Of a stretch of 9,979 nt of DNA, positions 1-6,222 are shown piece after piece. The stretch spans positions 1 to 9,979 of the forward strand of contig NZ_CAMJRK010000057.1 of NCBI RefSeq assembly GCF_946222815.1, written 5' to 3'. A program made the translations under genes and the position numbers. This DNA comes from an uncultured Leuconostoc sp. GTDB taxonomy: Bacteria; Bacillota; Bacilli; Lactobacillales; Lactobacillaceae. The first letter of the stretch is position 1. Each line of letters opens with the position of its first letter. Under the pieces are notes generated by a model, which saw only the letters and a list, made by a program, of their open reading frames with translations, did no database searches and had not been told where the DNA came from.

Positions 1-558
1 ATTCAAAACTGTCGGTTGGTTATCAATTAAGGTAACTTCGCTACCTTTCACGTTAAACGCTTCAACCAGTTCAGTCCCAATATAGCCACCACCAATAATG
101 ACAACGCGCTTGATATCATCATCATTGGCATAGCGGATGAGTTCTTGCGCATGCGTATAATTTTTTGATAAAACAATCCGTTTATCATCAATACCTGGAA
201 TGGGAGGTACAACTGGCCATGATCCAGTTGTAGCAACTAATTTATCATAGCTTTCTGTGGTCGTTTCATTTGTAACAAGATTTAAGATATCAACTGTTTT
301 ATTAGTTGTATCTACGTGTGTTACTTCATGATTCATGTGAATATTCGCACCCGCTTCTTTTAGAATTTCTGGTGACGAATAAAATAAATCTTTAATATTT
401 TTAACTTCTCCCTGAACTGTGAGTGCAATGCCACAAGAAAGAAAAGAAACATTGTCATTTTTCTCATAAACATTCACTTCAACATCAGAATGCCTCTTTG
501 TTATGGATTTAATTGCGGCCGTGCCAGCATGTGTTGCACCAATAATAATAACTTTCAT
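1..558 (-). CDS. NADH oxidase / NADH peroxidase family flavoprotein, 3' end cut by window edge
   Basis: FAD-dependent pyridine nucleotide-disulfide oxidoreductase of the Nox/Npr type, which uses NADH to reduce O2 or H2O2 in the cytoplasm. The first 186 residues are present and the frame is still open at base 1; full-length relatives have about 450. Visible motifs: an N-terminal FAD dinucleotide fold (IIIGATHAG, residues 4-12) including His10, single redox Cys42 in SFLSCGIAL, the ATTGS segment near 109-113, and the start of the NADH-binding fold (GGGYIGTE, 156-163). His10 plus one cysteine (sulfenic acid type) fits the peroxidase/oxidase branch rather than glutathione reductase-like enzymes. 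The ATG start has GGAG nine bases upstream. It is divergent from an FNR-like regulator, suggesting redox control. Water-forming oxidase, peroxidase and CoA-disulfide reductase cannot be separated without the C-terminal part. Confidence 0.9.
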   Translation of the reverse strand, partial: MKVIIIGATHAGTAAIKSITKRHSDVEVNVYEKNDNVSFLSCGIALTVQGEVKNIKDLFYSSPEILKEAGANIHMNHEVTHVDTTNKTVDILNLVTNETTTESYDKLVATTGSWPVVPPIPGIDDKRIVLSKNYTHAQELIRYANDDDIKRVVIIGGGYIGTELVEAFNVKGSEVTLIDNQPTVLN

Positions 559-600
559 TGTTTTGTTCTCCAAAGGTAGATTATGTTTCTTGATACTTTT

Positions 601-606
601 ATTGTA
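601..606 (-). promoter_or_regulatory. Predicted -10 box of the flavoprotein gene promoter
   Basis: Reading on the minus strand, TACAAT (or TATACA two bases upstream) lies 42 bases before the ATG, giving a predicted start near 594 and a 35-base leader. I see no good -35 box at 16-18 bases, only T-rich sequence. The palindrome at 629-642 would be centred at -41.5, the class II activator position, so this looks like an activator-dependent promoter. The box overlaps the regulator's own -10 on the other strand. Confidence 0.5.
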
Positions 607-610
607 TAAT
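605..610 (+). promoter_or_regulatory. Predicted -10 box of the FNR-like regulator gene
   Basis: A consensus TATAAT sits 45 bases upstream of the regulator ATG, predicting a start near 617 and a 39-base leader. The -35 region is poor (TTATGT or TATGTT at 17-18 bases). The palindrome at 629-642 falls at about +13 to +26, where a bound dimer would block transcription, so autorepression is the natural guess. Confidence 0.5.
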
Positions 611-628
611 TAATTCACATACAAAAAA

Positions 629-642
629 TTGACTTAAGTCAA
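629..642. promoter_or_regulatory. FNR-type operator palindrome TTGAC-N4-GTCAA
   Basis: TTGACTTAAGTCAA is a perfect 14-bp inverted repeat with the half-site and N4 spacing of an FNR box (TTGAT-N4-ATCAA), differing only at the innermost base of each half. It lies between the divergent flavoprotein and regulator genes, whose product has the FNR-type recognition helix residues. Position relative to the two -10 boxes suggests activation of the flavoprotein gene and repression of the regulator. Binding is inferred. Confidence 0.7.
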
Positions 643-655
643 GAAAGAGTGAAAA

Positions 656-1300
656 ATGTCACATTCTGCTTTTGCCTGCATTAAAGCCGCACCTATCTTT
701 TCTCAACTTTCCGATGGCCTAATCGAAGAACTAGTCAACATATCCATACATCAAAAACATTATACTGCTGGGAGTTATATTTACGAACCAGATGATGATT
801 TATCTGCATTAATTATTGTGGATACTGGTAAAATTGATGTTTTAAATGTTAATGAAAATGGTCAGGAATTACTGCTATATACATTGCTTAGTCATCAAGT
901 GGACGTTGAATCTTCGTTGTTCACCGATGCACGTCATCATCACTTTGCGCGAGCAAAGACTGACTCAAGTGTCTGCATGATTCGCCGAACAGACTTTCAA
1001 AATTTATTACAAAAAAATCCAACACTCTCCTTAAACATGTTGAATGTATATGGTAAGCGATTAACTGAATTAGAACAACGTCAAATTAGTTTATCATTAC
1101 AAAGTGCAGATGAACGTTTACTAAAATACCTTCATGAAATTGCGGCTATCAAGATGAATAATACCTTTGAATTAGCTGTAACCAAAAAAGAATTAGCTGT
1201 TTCACTACACATCACACCAGAAACGTTGAGTCGACTATTTAAAAAATTAATCACAAATGGCACCATTATATTAGATAAACGAAAAGTCATTATACTTTGA
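656..1300 (+). CDS. Crp/Fnr-family transcriptional regulator, FLP-like (two-cysteine) type
   Basis: DNA-binding regulator of 214 residues, the usual Crp/Fnr length. Residues about 10-115 form the cyclic-nucleotide-binding-type beta barrel, about 118-150 the dimer helix, and about 170-214 the winged helix-turn-helix. The cNMP phosphate-binding pair Arg-Ser of CRP is replaced by histidines (ARHHHFARA, 92-100), so cAMP binding is unlikely. The recognition helix TPETLSRLFKKL (188-199) keeps the E..SR pattern of FNR, not the RE..GR of CRP. There is no FNR-like N-terminal cysteine cluster; the only cysteines are C8 and C107, like the C5/C102 pair of Lactobacillus casei FLP, known to form a redox disulfide. 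The ATG has a modest AAAGAG ribosome site. It is the only plus-strand gene, divergent from a flavoprotein gene. A thiol-based redox sensor is an inference. Confidence 0.9.
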   Translation: MSHSAFACIKAAPIFSQLSDGLIEELVNISIHQKHYTAGSYIYEPDDDLSALIIVDTGKIDVLNVNENGQELLLYTLLSHQVDVESSLFTDARHHHFARAKTDSSVCMIRRTDFQNLLQKNPTLSLNMLNVYGKRLTELEQRQISLSLQSADERLLKYLHEIAAIKMNNTFELAVTKKELAVSLHITPETLSRLFKKLITNGTIILDKRKVIIL

Positions 1301-1313
1301 TAATGGTTTTTTG

Positions 1314-1366
1314 ACAATGAAAAAGAACAGACATATTAATTAAACATGTCTGTCCTTTTTCATTGT
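1314..1366. terminator. Bidirectional rho-independent terminator between convergent genes
   Basis: A 21-bp inverted repeat (arms 1314-1334 and 1346-1366, loop of 11) has one mismatch, A1326 against C1354, which becomes a G-U pair in the minus-strand RNA. The core stem (ACAGACAT/ATGTCTGT) is followed by five T on the plus strand (1356-1360) and, symmetrically, five on the minus strand (1324-1320). It serves the regulator gene and the rnhB operon. The rnhB stop codon lies inside the right arm. Confidence 0.88.
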
Positions 1367-2130
1367 TGTAACTGGTCACGTACTGGTTGAAATGATCGGC
1401 GATGAATTGGTGTAGTTCCTCTTTCTTTCAAGCCATCTAAATGTTCTTTGGTCCCATAACCAGCGTTATTTTCAAAACCATAACCTGGATAAGTGACACT
1501 ATATTCAGTCATTAAGCGGTCGCGTGTCACTTTAGCAATAATACTAGCAGCGCCAATTGAATTACTCAACGTATCACCTTTTATCAAAGATTCTTGTATG
1601 ATTGGTATATCCAATGACATTGCATCAATTAATAGTACTTCTGGTTCTGGTGCAAGATCTTTCACTGCTTTGGTCATTGCCAGTCTGGCTGCTTGATAAA
1701 TGTTAATATCGTCTATTATTGCAGCATCAACTATCCCAACTCCGATTGAGACGGCCTGTTCAATAATGACATGATATAATTCTTCACGTTTTTTTGTTGA
1801 CAGCTGTTTTGAATCAATCACATCAATACTATGAAAATTGGACGGTAAAATAACTGCTGCCGCAATTACCGGACCAGCCAATGGCCCACGGCCAACTTCA
1901 TCAATCCCAGCAATATTTATGATGCCTTGCTGCCAATAGTACCGTTCAAAAGAAAAGCGTGCTTGAAACGCTTGCTCTTGATTTTTTAGGTTGGCATACT
2001 TTTTATCCCAAGATTTCAACGCTGTTTTAACGCCTAAACGTGAATCCATTCGCCACTGTAATAAACGTACATCAGATATATCGTCAATTTGTTTCAATAC
2101 TGCTTTAATACTACTAACTGTTTCAGTCAT
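1360..2130 (-). CDS. rnhB: Ribonuclease HII
   Basis: Endonuclease that cuts the RNA strand of RNA:DNA hybrids and removes misincorporated ribonucleotides from DNA; metal dependent, cytoplasmic. Counting from the chosen start (256 residues): DEVGRGPLAGP at about 77-87 carries the catalytic Asp-Glu pair, DSKQLS follows near 106, the third Asp is in LIDAMS near 169, and the fourth in AKVTRD near 204. The first 65 or so residues are the N-terminal extension usual in Firmicutes RNase HII. I chose the ATG that overlaps the ylqF stop by eight bases; an in-frame TTG twelve bases upstream is possible but neither has a strong ribosome site, so translational coupling to ylqF is likely. Last gene of the operon, ending inside the bidirectional terminator. 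ylqF-rnhB adjacency is common in Firmicutes. Confidence 0.95.
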   Translation of the reverse strand: MTETVSSIKAVLKQIDDISDVRLLQWRMDSRLGVKTALKSWDKKYANLKNQEQAFQARFSFERYYWQQGIINIAGIDEVGRGPLAGPVIAAAVILPSNFHSIDVIDSKQLSTKKREELYHVIIEQAVSIGVGIVDAAIIDDINIYQAARLAMTKAVKDLAPEPEVLLIDAMSLDIPIIQESLIKGDTLSNSIGAASIIAKVTRDRLMTEYSVTYPGYGFENNAGYGTKEHLDGLKERGTTPIHRRSFQPVRDQLQQ

Positions 2131-2977
2131 TTGTTGCCACAATTAAATCTAGCGTAAATGTTCCCAGCTTTCCCTTACGTAAATCATTTAATAATCGTTC
2201 ACTCGCTTTTTCATAATTATCTTTAAAGCCCAGTTTATTTGTAATTTCGAGTAATATCTGTACATTTTCTTGCTCAAAAATATCCTCTGTCAAATGATAT
2301 CTTTCAATAATCGATTCAGGCCGATAACTTCTAAAAAATCCAATCAGAAATAATGCTGCATCATCTTTAGCAAAAATCGTATCTTTAACTGCCCCTGTTA
2401 ATGCTAATTTCATTCCAATGATTTGATCTTCAAATTTAGGCCACAACACACCAGGTGAATCTAACAGGTCTAATTTGGTTGGTGTTTTCAACCAAGCAAT
2501 TTTTTTAGTCACGCCAGGACGATCTGCAGTTGGTGCAACGTTTTTCATAACCAAATGGTTGAGCAAAGTTGATTTTCCAACATTTGGAATACCAGTAATC
2601 ATGGCACGAATCGGCTGGTCTTGAATACCACGCGCCGTTTGTGCTGCTTTTTTTGATGCCACTGCGCGTCTGGCTGCTTTTGTAACTAATTGTGGCGTGC
2701 GTGGATCACGTGTGTCAAGCACTAAAACAGTATGCCCTTCTGATTCAAATCGCGCCTTCCAAGCACGGATTTGCTCAGGATCTGCTAAATCAGCCTTTGT
2801 CATAATCAACAGGCGTGGTTTTGAACCAATTAGTTTATCAACTTCTGGATTACGTGAACTTTCTGGAATGCGTGCATCGACTAGTTCAAAAATAACATCA
2901 ACCAATTTTAAATTTTCGCGCATTAAGCGAAAAGCTTTAGCCATATGACCAGGGAACCATTGTATTATTTGTGCCAT
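2123..2977 (-). CDS. ylqF: Ribosome biogenesis GTPase YlqF/RbgA
   Basis: Circularly permuted GTPase required for a late step of 50S subunit assembly; binds the large-subunit precursor. At 284 residues it matches RbgA. The N-terminal signature IQWFPGHMAKA (5-15) fixes the start. Motif order is permuted: G4 as TKAD (60-63, usual consensus NKxD), then G1 GIPNVGKS (129-136), G2 region PGVTKK (154-159) and G3 DSPG (173-176), followed by the C-terminal helical RNA-binding domain. An in-frame stop lies eight codons upstream of the ATG. No good ribosome site precedes it: the nearest purine-rich stretch, AGAAAGG at 3013-3019, is 35 bases away, with a small hairpin between. It lies 53 bases after yozE and its stop overlaps rnhB. 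Confidence 0.95.
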   Translation of the reverse strand: MAQIIQWFPGHMAKAFRLMRENLKLVDVIFELVDARIPESSRNPEVDKLIGSKPRLLIMTKADLADPEQIRAWKARFESEGHTVLVLDTRDPRTPQLVTKAARRAVASKKAAQTARGIQDQPIRAMITGIPNVGKSTLLNHLVMKNVAPTADRPGVTKKIAWLKTPTKLDLLDSPGVLWPKFEDQIIGMKLALTGAVKDTIFAKDDAALFLIGFFRSYRPESIIERYHLTEDIFEQENVQILLEITNKLGFKDNYEKASERLLNDLRKGKLGTFTLDLIVATND

Positions 2978-2990
2978 AATTATATATGTA

Positions 2991-3008
2991 TACGCTTTTT
3001 ATCGCGTA
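2991..3008 (-). promoter_or_regulatory. Small hairpin in the yozE-ylqF gap
   Basis: On the minus strand TACGC, eight bases, GCGTA form a 5-bp stem. No U-tract follows at once, so it does not look like a terminator. It sits between a ribosome-site-like AGAAAGG and the ylqF ATG, which otherwise has none. It could affect ylqF translation or be an mRNA processing site; chance is also possible for so short a stem. Confidence 0.25.
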
Positions 3009-3030
3009 AATACCTTTCTTATCTTAATAT

Positions 3031-3261
3031 TTATGTGCTTGCAGCATGGTATAGTTCCCATGCTTTATCAAATGTAGTCATACCCATCAGGTAGGTTGTA
3101 TTTTCTTCCAAATATTTTGAAACCTCATCAAAATCAGTACTTTGTTTGGGAAATGTTGAATCCAAAAAAGCATTATTTGCAAATTGCTGTATTTCGTTAG
3201 CCGAAACTGCGTTTCTATTTGTCATTAACCAACTATAAAATGAACGATTACTTCCTGCCAC
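3031..3261 (-). CDS. yozE: YozE family small protein (UPF0346/DUF1250)
   Basis: Small cytoplasmic protein of unknown function, 76 residues from the chosen start, near the usual family length of about 70-75. The family signature SFYSWLMTNRN near the N-terminus, FANNAFLDSTFPKQSTDFDEVSKYLE in its middle (quoted in part: FPKQSTDFDEVS) and a C-terminal FDKAWELY match YozE. The domain is a short helical bundle. I start it at GTG (3259-3261): GGAGG lies eight bases upstream and the family homology begins a few residues later. An in-frame TTG at 3277-3279 would put that GGAGG inside the coding region. The start overlaps the end of ypmS by 14 bases, so translation is probably coupled. It is fixed in this operon between the envelope proteins and ylqF; no function is assigned. 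Confidence 0.9.
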   Translation of the reverse strand: MAGSNRSFYSWLMTNRNAVSANEIQQFANNAFLDSTFPKQSTDFDEVSKYLEENTTYLMGMTTFDKAWELYHAAST

Positions 3262-3859
3262 CAGCGACCCCTCCTTCAAAAATAAAGTTATCTGATTTCA
3301 TATCAATCACTTTCGCGCGAAAAGATATGCCTTGTGTTACTGGTAATTTCGTCATATCAATAAAAATTTGTTTCTTTTTAGGATTAATTTGCACGAACTT
3401 TGGTGCATCATAACTAGATTTGACATATTGCATCACTGCACTTATTGGCAATGGTAGATTGCCAATAGCTAATTTTTGTGCCGTTAAAATAATATTCCCG
3501 TTTTTTGTGATTTCTGGTCGCAACATCATGCCAAACTTAAAATTTTCTCCGAGAAATTTTGCACTACCATACATCATAATATTATCCTCAACACGAAAAG
3601 TATAGCCGTTAGTATTAGAATCACTCAAATAATAAGCAACTAAAGCATTCACTTGTTTTTTATTGAGTGACACATCAAAGGTTGCATCTGAAGTGGCAAC
3701 TTTAGATTGATGATCTGTCATTGCCAATGGTTGTGCCGCGATACGAAAGAAAAAAATACCAGTTAATAAAATTATACCTAAAAGTGCCCAAAAGGACCAG
3801 AACCAAGGTGACTGTTTTCGTTTCAAAAATTGTGGCCTGCTTAGTGTTTTATCAACCAT
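3248..3859 (-). CDS. ypmS: YpmS family membrane-anchored protein (DUF2140)
   Basis: Protein of 203 residues with a basic N-terminus, one transmembrane helix at about 20-38 (WFWSFWALLGIILLTGIFFF) and the rest predicted outside the membrane, an N-in/C-out single-pass topology. The outer part (SLNKKQVNALVAYYL near 64-78, then alternating strands ending in VIDMKSDNFIFEG) matches DUF2140/YpmS, whose biochemical role is not established. GGAACAGGAAA precedes the ATG closely. The start lies 19 bases inside ypmR, so the two are translated together, and the same pair is adjacent in Bacillus subtilis. This suggests a joint role with the YpmR hydrolase at the outer face of the membrane, which is an inference. 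No cysteine lipobox is present. Confidence 0.88.
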   Translation of the reverse strand: MVDKTLSRPQFLKRKQSPWFWSFWALLGIILLTGIFFFRIAAQPLAMTDHQSKVATSDATFDVSLNKKQVNALVAYYLSDSNTNGYTFRVEDNIMMYGSAKFLGENFKFGMMLRPEITKNGNIILTAQKLAIGNLPLPISAVMQYVKSSYDAPKFVQINPKKKQIFIDMTKLPVTQGISFRAKVIDMKSDNFIFEGGVAGGRK

Positions 3860-4767
3860 TTTTCCTGTTCCTTTCTCAGGGCTTGATATAGCTGCGTTGT
3901 CATATAATTATAACCTGTATTATTTGGATGGTAGTTATCTATCTGACTAATCCATGTATTTTTGACATGCGTTTCTCCCATCAAAGTCGCTGTCATAGCT
4001 TGATTGTTATTTGGATTTTCAGTATCTTTTTTAGCAGCTTGTTGATCCAATGATTGCCTCATTCTTTTTGTTCGATATTGACCAAAAGTCAAGTCAAACG
4101 CACCAACATAGTAACTATTTTTATCTTGTTTAGCGACGTGACGATTAATCATGTTAAAAAGCGTGACATCTTGATTTAAGTCTTTTCTTTGTGGAAAATG
4201 AACAAATAAAGGATTATAATTACCAAAAATAAAAATAGGTGCTTGATTATTGTAGGTTCTAATATCATGAAAAAGTCGTGTTAAGTTAGTTTGATAGGCA
4301 GCTTGGTCACTGACTACAGCGGCCGTTAAATCTGTGGGTGATTTTGCAAATACGTTTTTTAACAATGATTGCTGCAGGTCATTGCCCCCAGAAGTCAAAA
4401 CAATCACATTAGCCCTTTTAACTGCCTGTTGAAATTTAGGTTGAGAATTCAAACGTTTCTGAATTTGATCTGATCGATCCCCTGATTTGCCAAAATTTGA
4501 CATAGTGACAGCAACATTGTACTGTGTCTCAATTTTTTTTGCAATGCGGCCAGAATAGCCTTGTTCTCCTTTATCATCACCGATACCTTCTGTTAGCGAA
4601 TCACCCAATGCAACCAAATTAATATGCCTTACTTTAGCTAATTTGGCTGCTCTTTGCGGTGTAGCATTTTTAACTGATGGTTGTGTTTGCTTGAACCAAA
4701 AAAATGCAACTATCCCAATTATAGCAACCATAATAAATGCGATTAATATTTTAAACCTTTTTTTCAT
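3841..4767 (-). CDS. ypmR: Membrane-anchored SGNH/GDSL hydrolase, YpmR-like
   Basis: Predicted serine esterase/lipase-fold hydrolase of 308 residues. An N-terminal Lys/Arg-rich start and hydrophobic stretch at about 7-25 act as signal anchor, placing the catalytic domain outside. SGNH blocks: LVALGDSLTEGIG with nucleophile Ser57, block II Gly in NFGKSGD (about 91-97), block III GGND (127-130) with oxyanion Asn129, and block V D..H (Asp277, His280) in DNYHPNNTGY. All catalytic residues are present, so it should be active; the substrate (envelope lipid, acylated polymer or lipoteichoic acid substituent) cannot be told from sequence. The ATG has AAGGG at a good distance. First gene of the operon, with its own promoter, overlapping ypmS. 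Confidence 0.92.
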   Translation of the reverse strand: MKKRFKILIAFIMVAIIGIVAFFWFKQTQPSVKNATPQRAAKLAKVRHINLVALGDSLTEGIGDDKGEQGYSGRIAKKIETQYNVAVTMSNFGKSGDRSDQIQKRLNSQPKFQQAVKRANVIVLTSGGNDLQQSLLKNVFAKSPTDLTAAVVSDQAAYQTNLTRLFHDIRTYNNQAPIFIFGNYNPLFVHFPQRKDLNQDVTLFNMINRHVAKQDKNSYYVGAFDLTFGQYRTKRMRQSLDQQAAKKDTENPNNNQAMTATLMGETHVKNTWISQIDNYHPNNTGYNYMTTQLYQALRKEQEKWLIKH

Positions 4768-4795
4768 CGTCTACCCTTAGAAATATGTCTATTCT

Positions 4796-4825
4796 ATTGT
4801 ATCAAAAATACCGTCATTACGCCAA
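4796..4825 (-). promoter_or_regulatory. Extended -10 promoter of the ypmR-rnhB operon
   Basis: Minus strand: TTGGCG (4820-4825), an 18-base spacer, then TGA-TACAAT (hexamer 4796-4801). The TG one base before the hexamer makes an extended -10. Predicted start near 4789 gives a leader of about 21 bases with AAGGG in it. It follows the pepT terminator directly, as expected for an operon start. Confidence 0.65.
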
Positions 4826-4863
4826 ATCACCACTTAAATCACGGATTTTTTGTACTGGAATTT

Positions 4864-4888
4864 AAAAAAGCAACCAATTAAGATTGCT
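4864..4888 (-). terminator. Rho-independent terminator after pepT
   Basis: Minus-strand hairpin with arms AGCAATC and GGTTGCT (7 pairs, one G-U), a 6-base loop and five following T. It starts ten bases after the pepT stop and precedes the ypmR promoter, separating the two units. Confidence 0.82.
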
Positions 4889-4898
4889 CTAACAAGAT

Positions 4899-6134
4899 TT
4901 ATTTTGCTAATGCAATAATCTTTAAAATCGTATCGGTAGCTTGTGACATGACAGTCGTAGACACATACTCAAAACGACCATGCATATTTTCACCACCAGC
5001 AAATAAATTAGGTGTTGGTAATCCGAGAAAAGTGATTTTTGAACCGTCTGTACCACCACGAACAGGCTCAATAATAGGATTAATGTTTAGGGCTAGCATC
5101 GCTTTTTTGGCTAATGTTACCGAGCGCATATCATCTTTTAAAATTTCGCCCATATTATAGTACTGGTCCTTTAATGTGATAGTCACCCGATTTTGACCAA
5201 ATTTCGTGTTGAACTGGTTGACCATGTCTAATAACTTCTGCTTACGACTTTCAAATTTAACGCGGTCATGATCACGGATAATATAACGTAATTGTGCTGA
5301 TTCTGGATTCCCTTCAATTGCCATCAGATGCCAAAAGCCTTCACGACCTGTTGTGTGTTCTGGGCGATCACTTTCAGGTAATTGCGCGTGAAAGTCAAAT
5401 GCGACTTGAATAGCATTAATCATGGTATCTTTAGCGGTACCAGGGTGAACATTACGTCCCTGTATATCAACTGTTGCGCTTGCTGCAGAAAATGTTTCCC
5501 ATTCTAATTCACCAGCTGGGCCACCATCTACAGTGTAAGCAAAATCAGCGCCAAAAGCATTTGTATCAAAGTTGTCTGCTCCAATACCAATTTCTTCGTC
5601 AGGTCCAAAAGCAAACCGTAAATCCCCATGCACAATATCTGGATGGGTCACGAGATATTGTGCAGCAGTTACGATTTCTGCAACCCCTGCCTTGTCATCA
5701 GCACCAAGTAAAGTTGTACCGTCTGTTGTAATCAAAGTATGTCCAACATATTTTGTCAAACTTGGAAATTCTGTTGGTTTTAGTATATAACCACTATCTC
5801 CCAATTTTATATTAGACTTACCGTCATAATTTTCAATTATTTGTGGTTTAATATTGGTACCATTAAAATCTGCCGTATCAACATGCGCAATAAAACCAAG
5901 GGTTGGTAATGTTGTATTGTCACTGTTACTTGCTAACTCAGCAAAAACATAGCCATCTGGCATGATACGAACATTTGTTAATCCAATTACTTCTAGCTCT
6001 CCAGCCAATTGAGACAAAAAAGCGACTTCCTTATTAGACGAAGGTACTGTTTGTGAAGTTTCATCAGATCGCGTGTCTACTGCAACATATTTCAAAAAAA
6101 GTTGTGTTAGTTCTGGGTATTTTTCAGTTTTCAT
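4899..6134 (-). CDS. pepT: Peptidase T (tripeptide aminopeptidase)
   Basis: M20-family zinc aminopeptidase that removes the N-terminal residue of tripeptides in the cytoplasm, part of peptide nutrition in lactic acid bacteria. Full length at 411 residues. Two-zinc site residues: His84 and Asp86 in AHVDTAD, bridging Asp146 in LLGADDKAG, catalytic Glu180 and ligand Glu181 in GPDEEIG, Asp203 in YTVDGG, and His385 in ENMHGRFE. The lid domain lies at about 210-330, and GGTDGSKI (360-367) is the usual substrate-site segment. The ATG has no clear ribosome site upstream. No terminator follows the Nif3 gene, so read-through from trmK-nif3 is possible. The 101-base gap also holds a weak FNR-type site. 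pepT of Salmonella is a classic FNR-activated anaerobic gene, which makes that site worth noting. Confidence 0.96.
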   Translation of the reverse strand: MKTEKYPELTQLFLKYVAVDTRSDETSQTVPSSNKEVAFLSQLAGELEVIGLTNVRIMPDGYVFAELASNSDNTTLPTLGFIAHVDTADFNGTNIKPQIIENYDGKSNIKLGDSGYILKPTEFPSLTKYVGHTLITTDGTTLLGADDKAGVAEIVTAAQYLVTHPDIVHGDLRFAFGPDEEIGIGADNFDTNAFGADFAYTVDGGPAGELEWETFSAASATVDIQGRNVHPGTAKDTMINAIQVAFDFHAQLPESDRPEHTTGREGFWHLMAIEGNPESAQLRYIIRDHDRVKFESRKQKLLDMVNQFNTKFGQNRVTITLKDQYYNMGEILKDDMRSVTLAKKAMLALNINPIIEPVRGGTDGSKITFLGLPTPNLFAGGENMHGRFEYVSTTVMSQATDTILKIIALAK

Positions 6135-6208
6135 GAGTTATGATATGATTTTTATCTATTGCTGTTAACAAACAGTCATCAGATTAAAATTTTCCTTTCA
6201 AAGTTGGC

Positions 6209-6222
6209 ATTACTGACGTCAA
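6209..6222 (-). promoter_or_regulatory. Possible weak FNR-type site upstream of pepT
   Basis: TTGACGTCAGTAAT matches TTGAC-N4-GTCAA at 8 of 10 positions: left half perfect, right half 3 of 5. Twenty-two bases further is TAATCT (6181-6186), the same spacing as between the perfect operator and the -10 at the flavoprotein gene; TTTAAT (6183-6188) is an alternative, stronger -10. Short degenerate sites arise by chance, so this is only a candidate. Confidence 0.25.

Noticed and set aside
48..236. Short frame of 62 codons at the left edge
   Set aside because: It overlaps the conserved flavoprotein reading frame out of phase and has no homology or ribosome site I can see.
5474..5790. Plus-strand frames opposite pepT
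   Set aside because: Low-complexity Gln/Leu-rich translation is a product of the antisense of pepT codons.
6140..6175. CTGTT/AACAG inverted repeat and a four-codon ATG frame upstream of pepT as attenuator or leader peptide
   Set aside because: The arms are 5 bp, the tiny frame has no well-spaced ribosome site, and nothing suggests an amino-acid signal.
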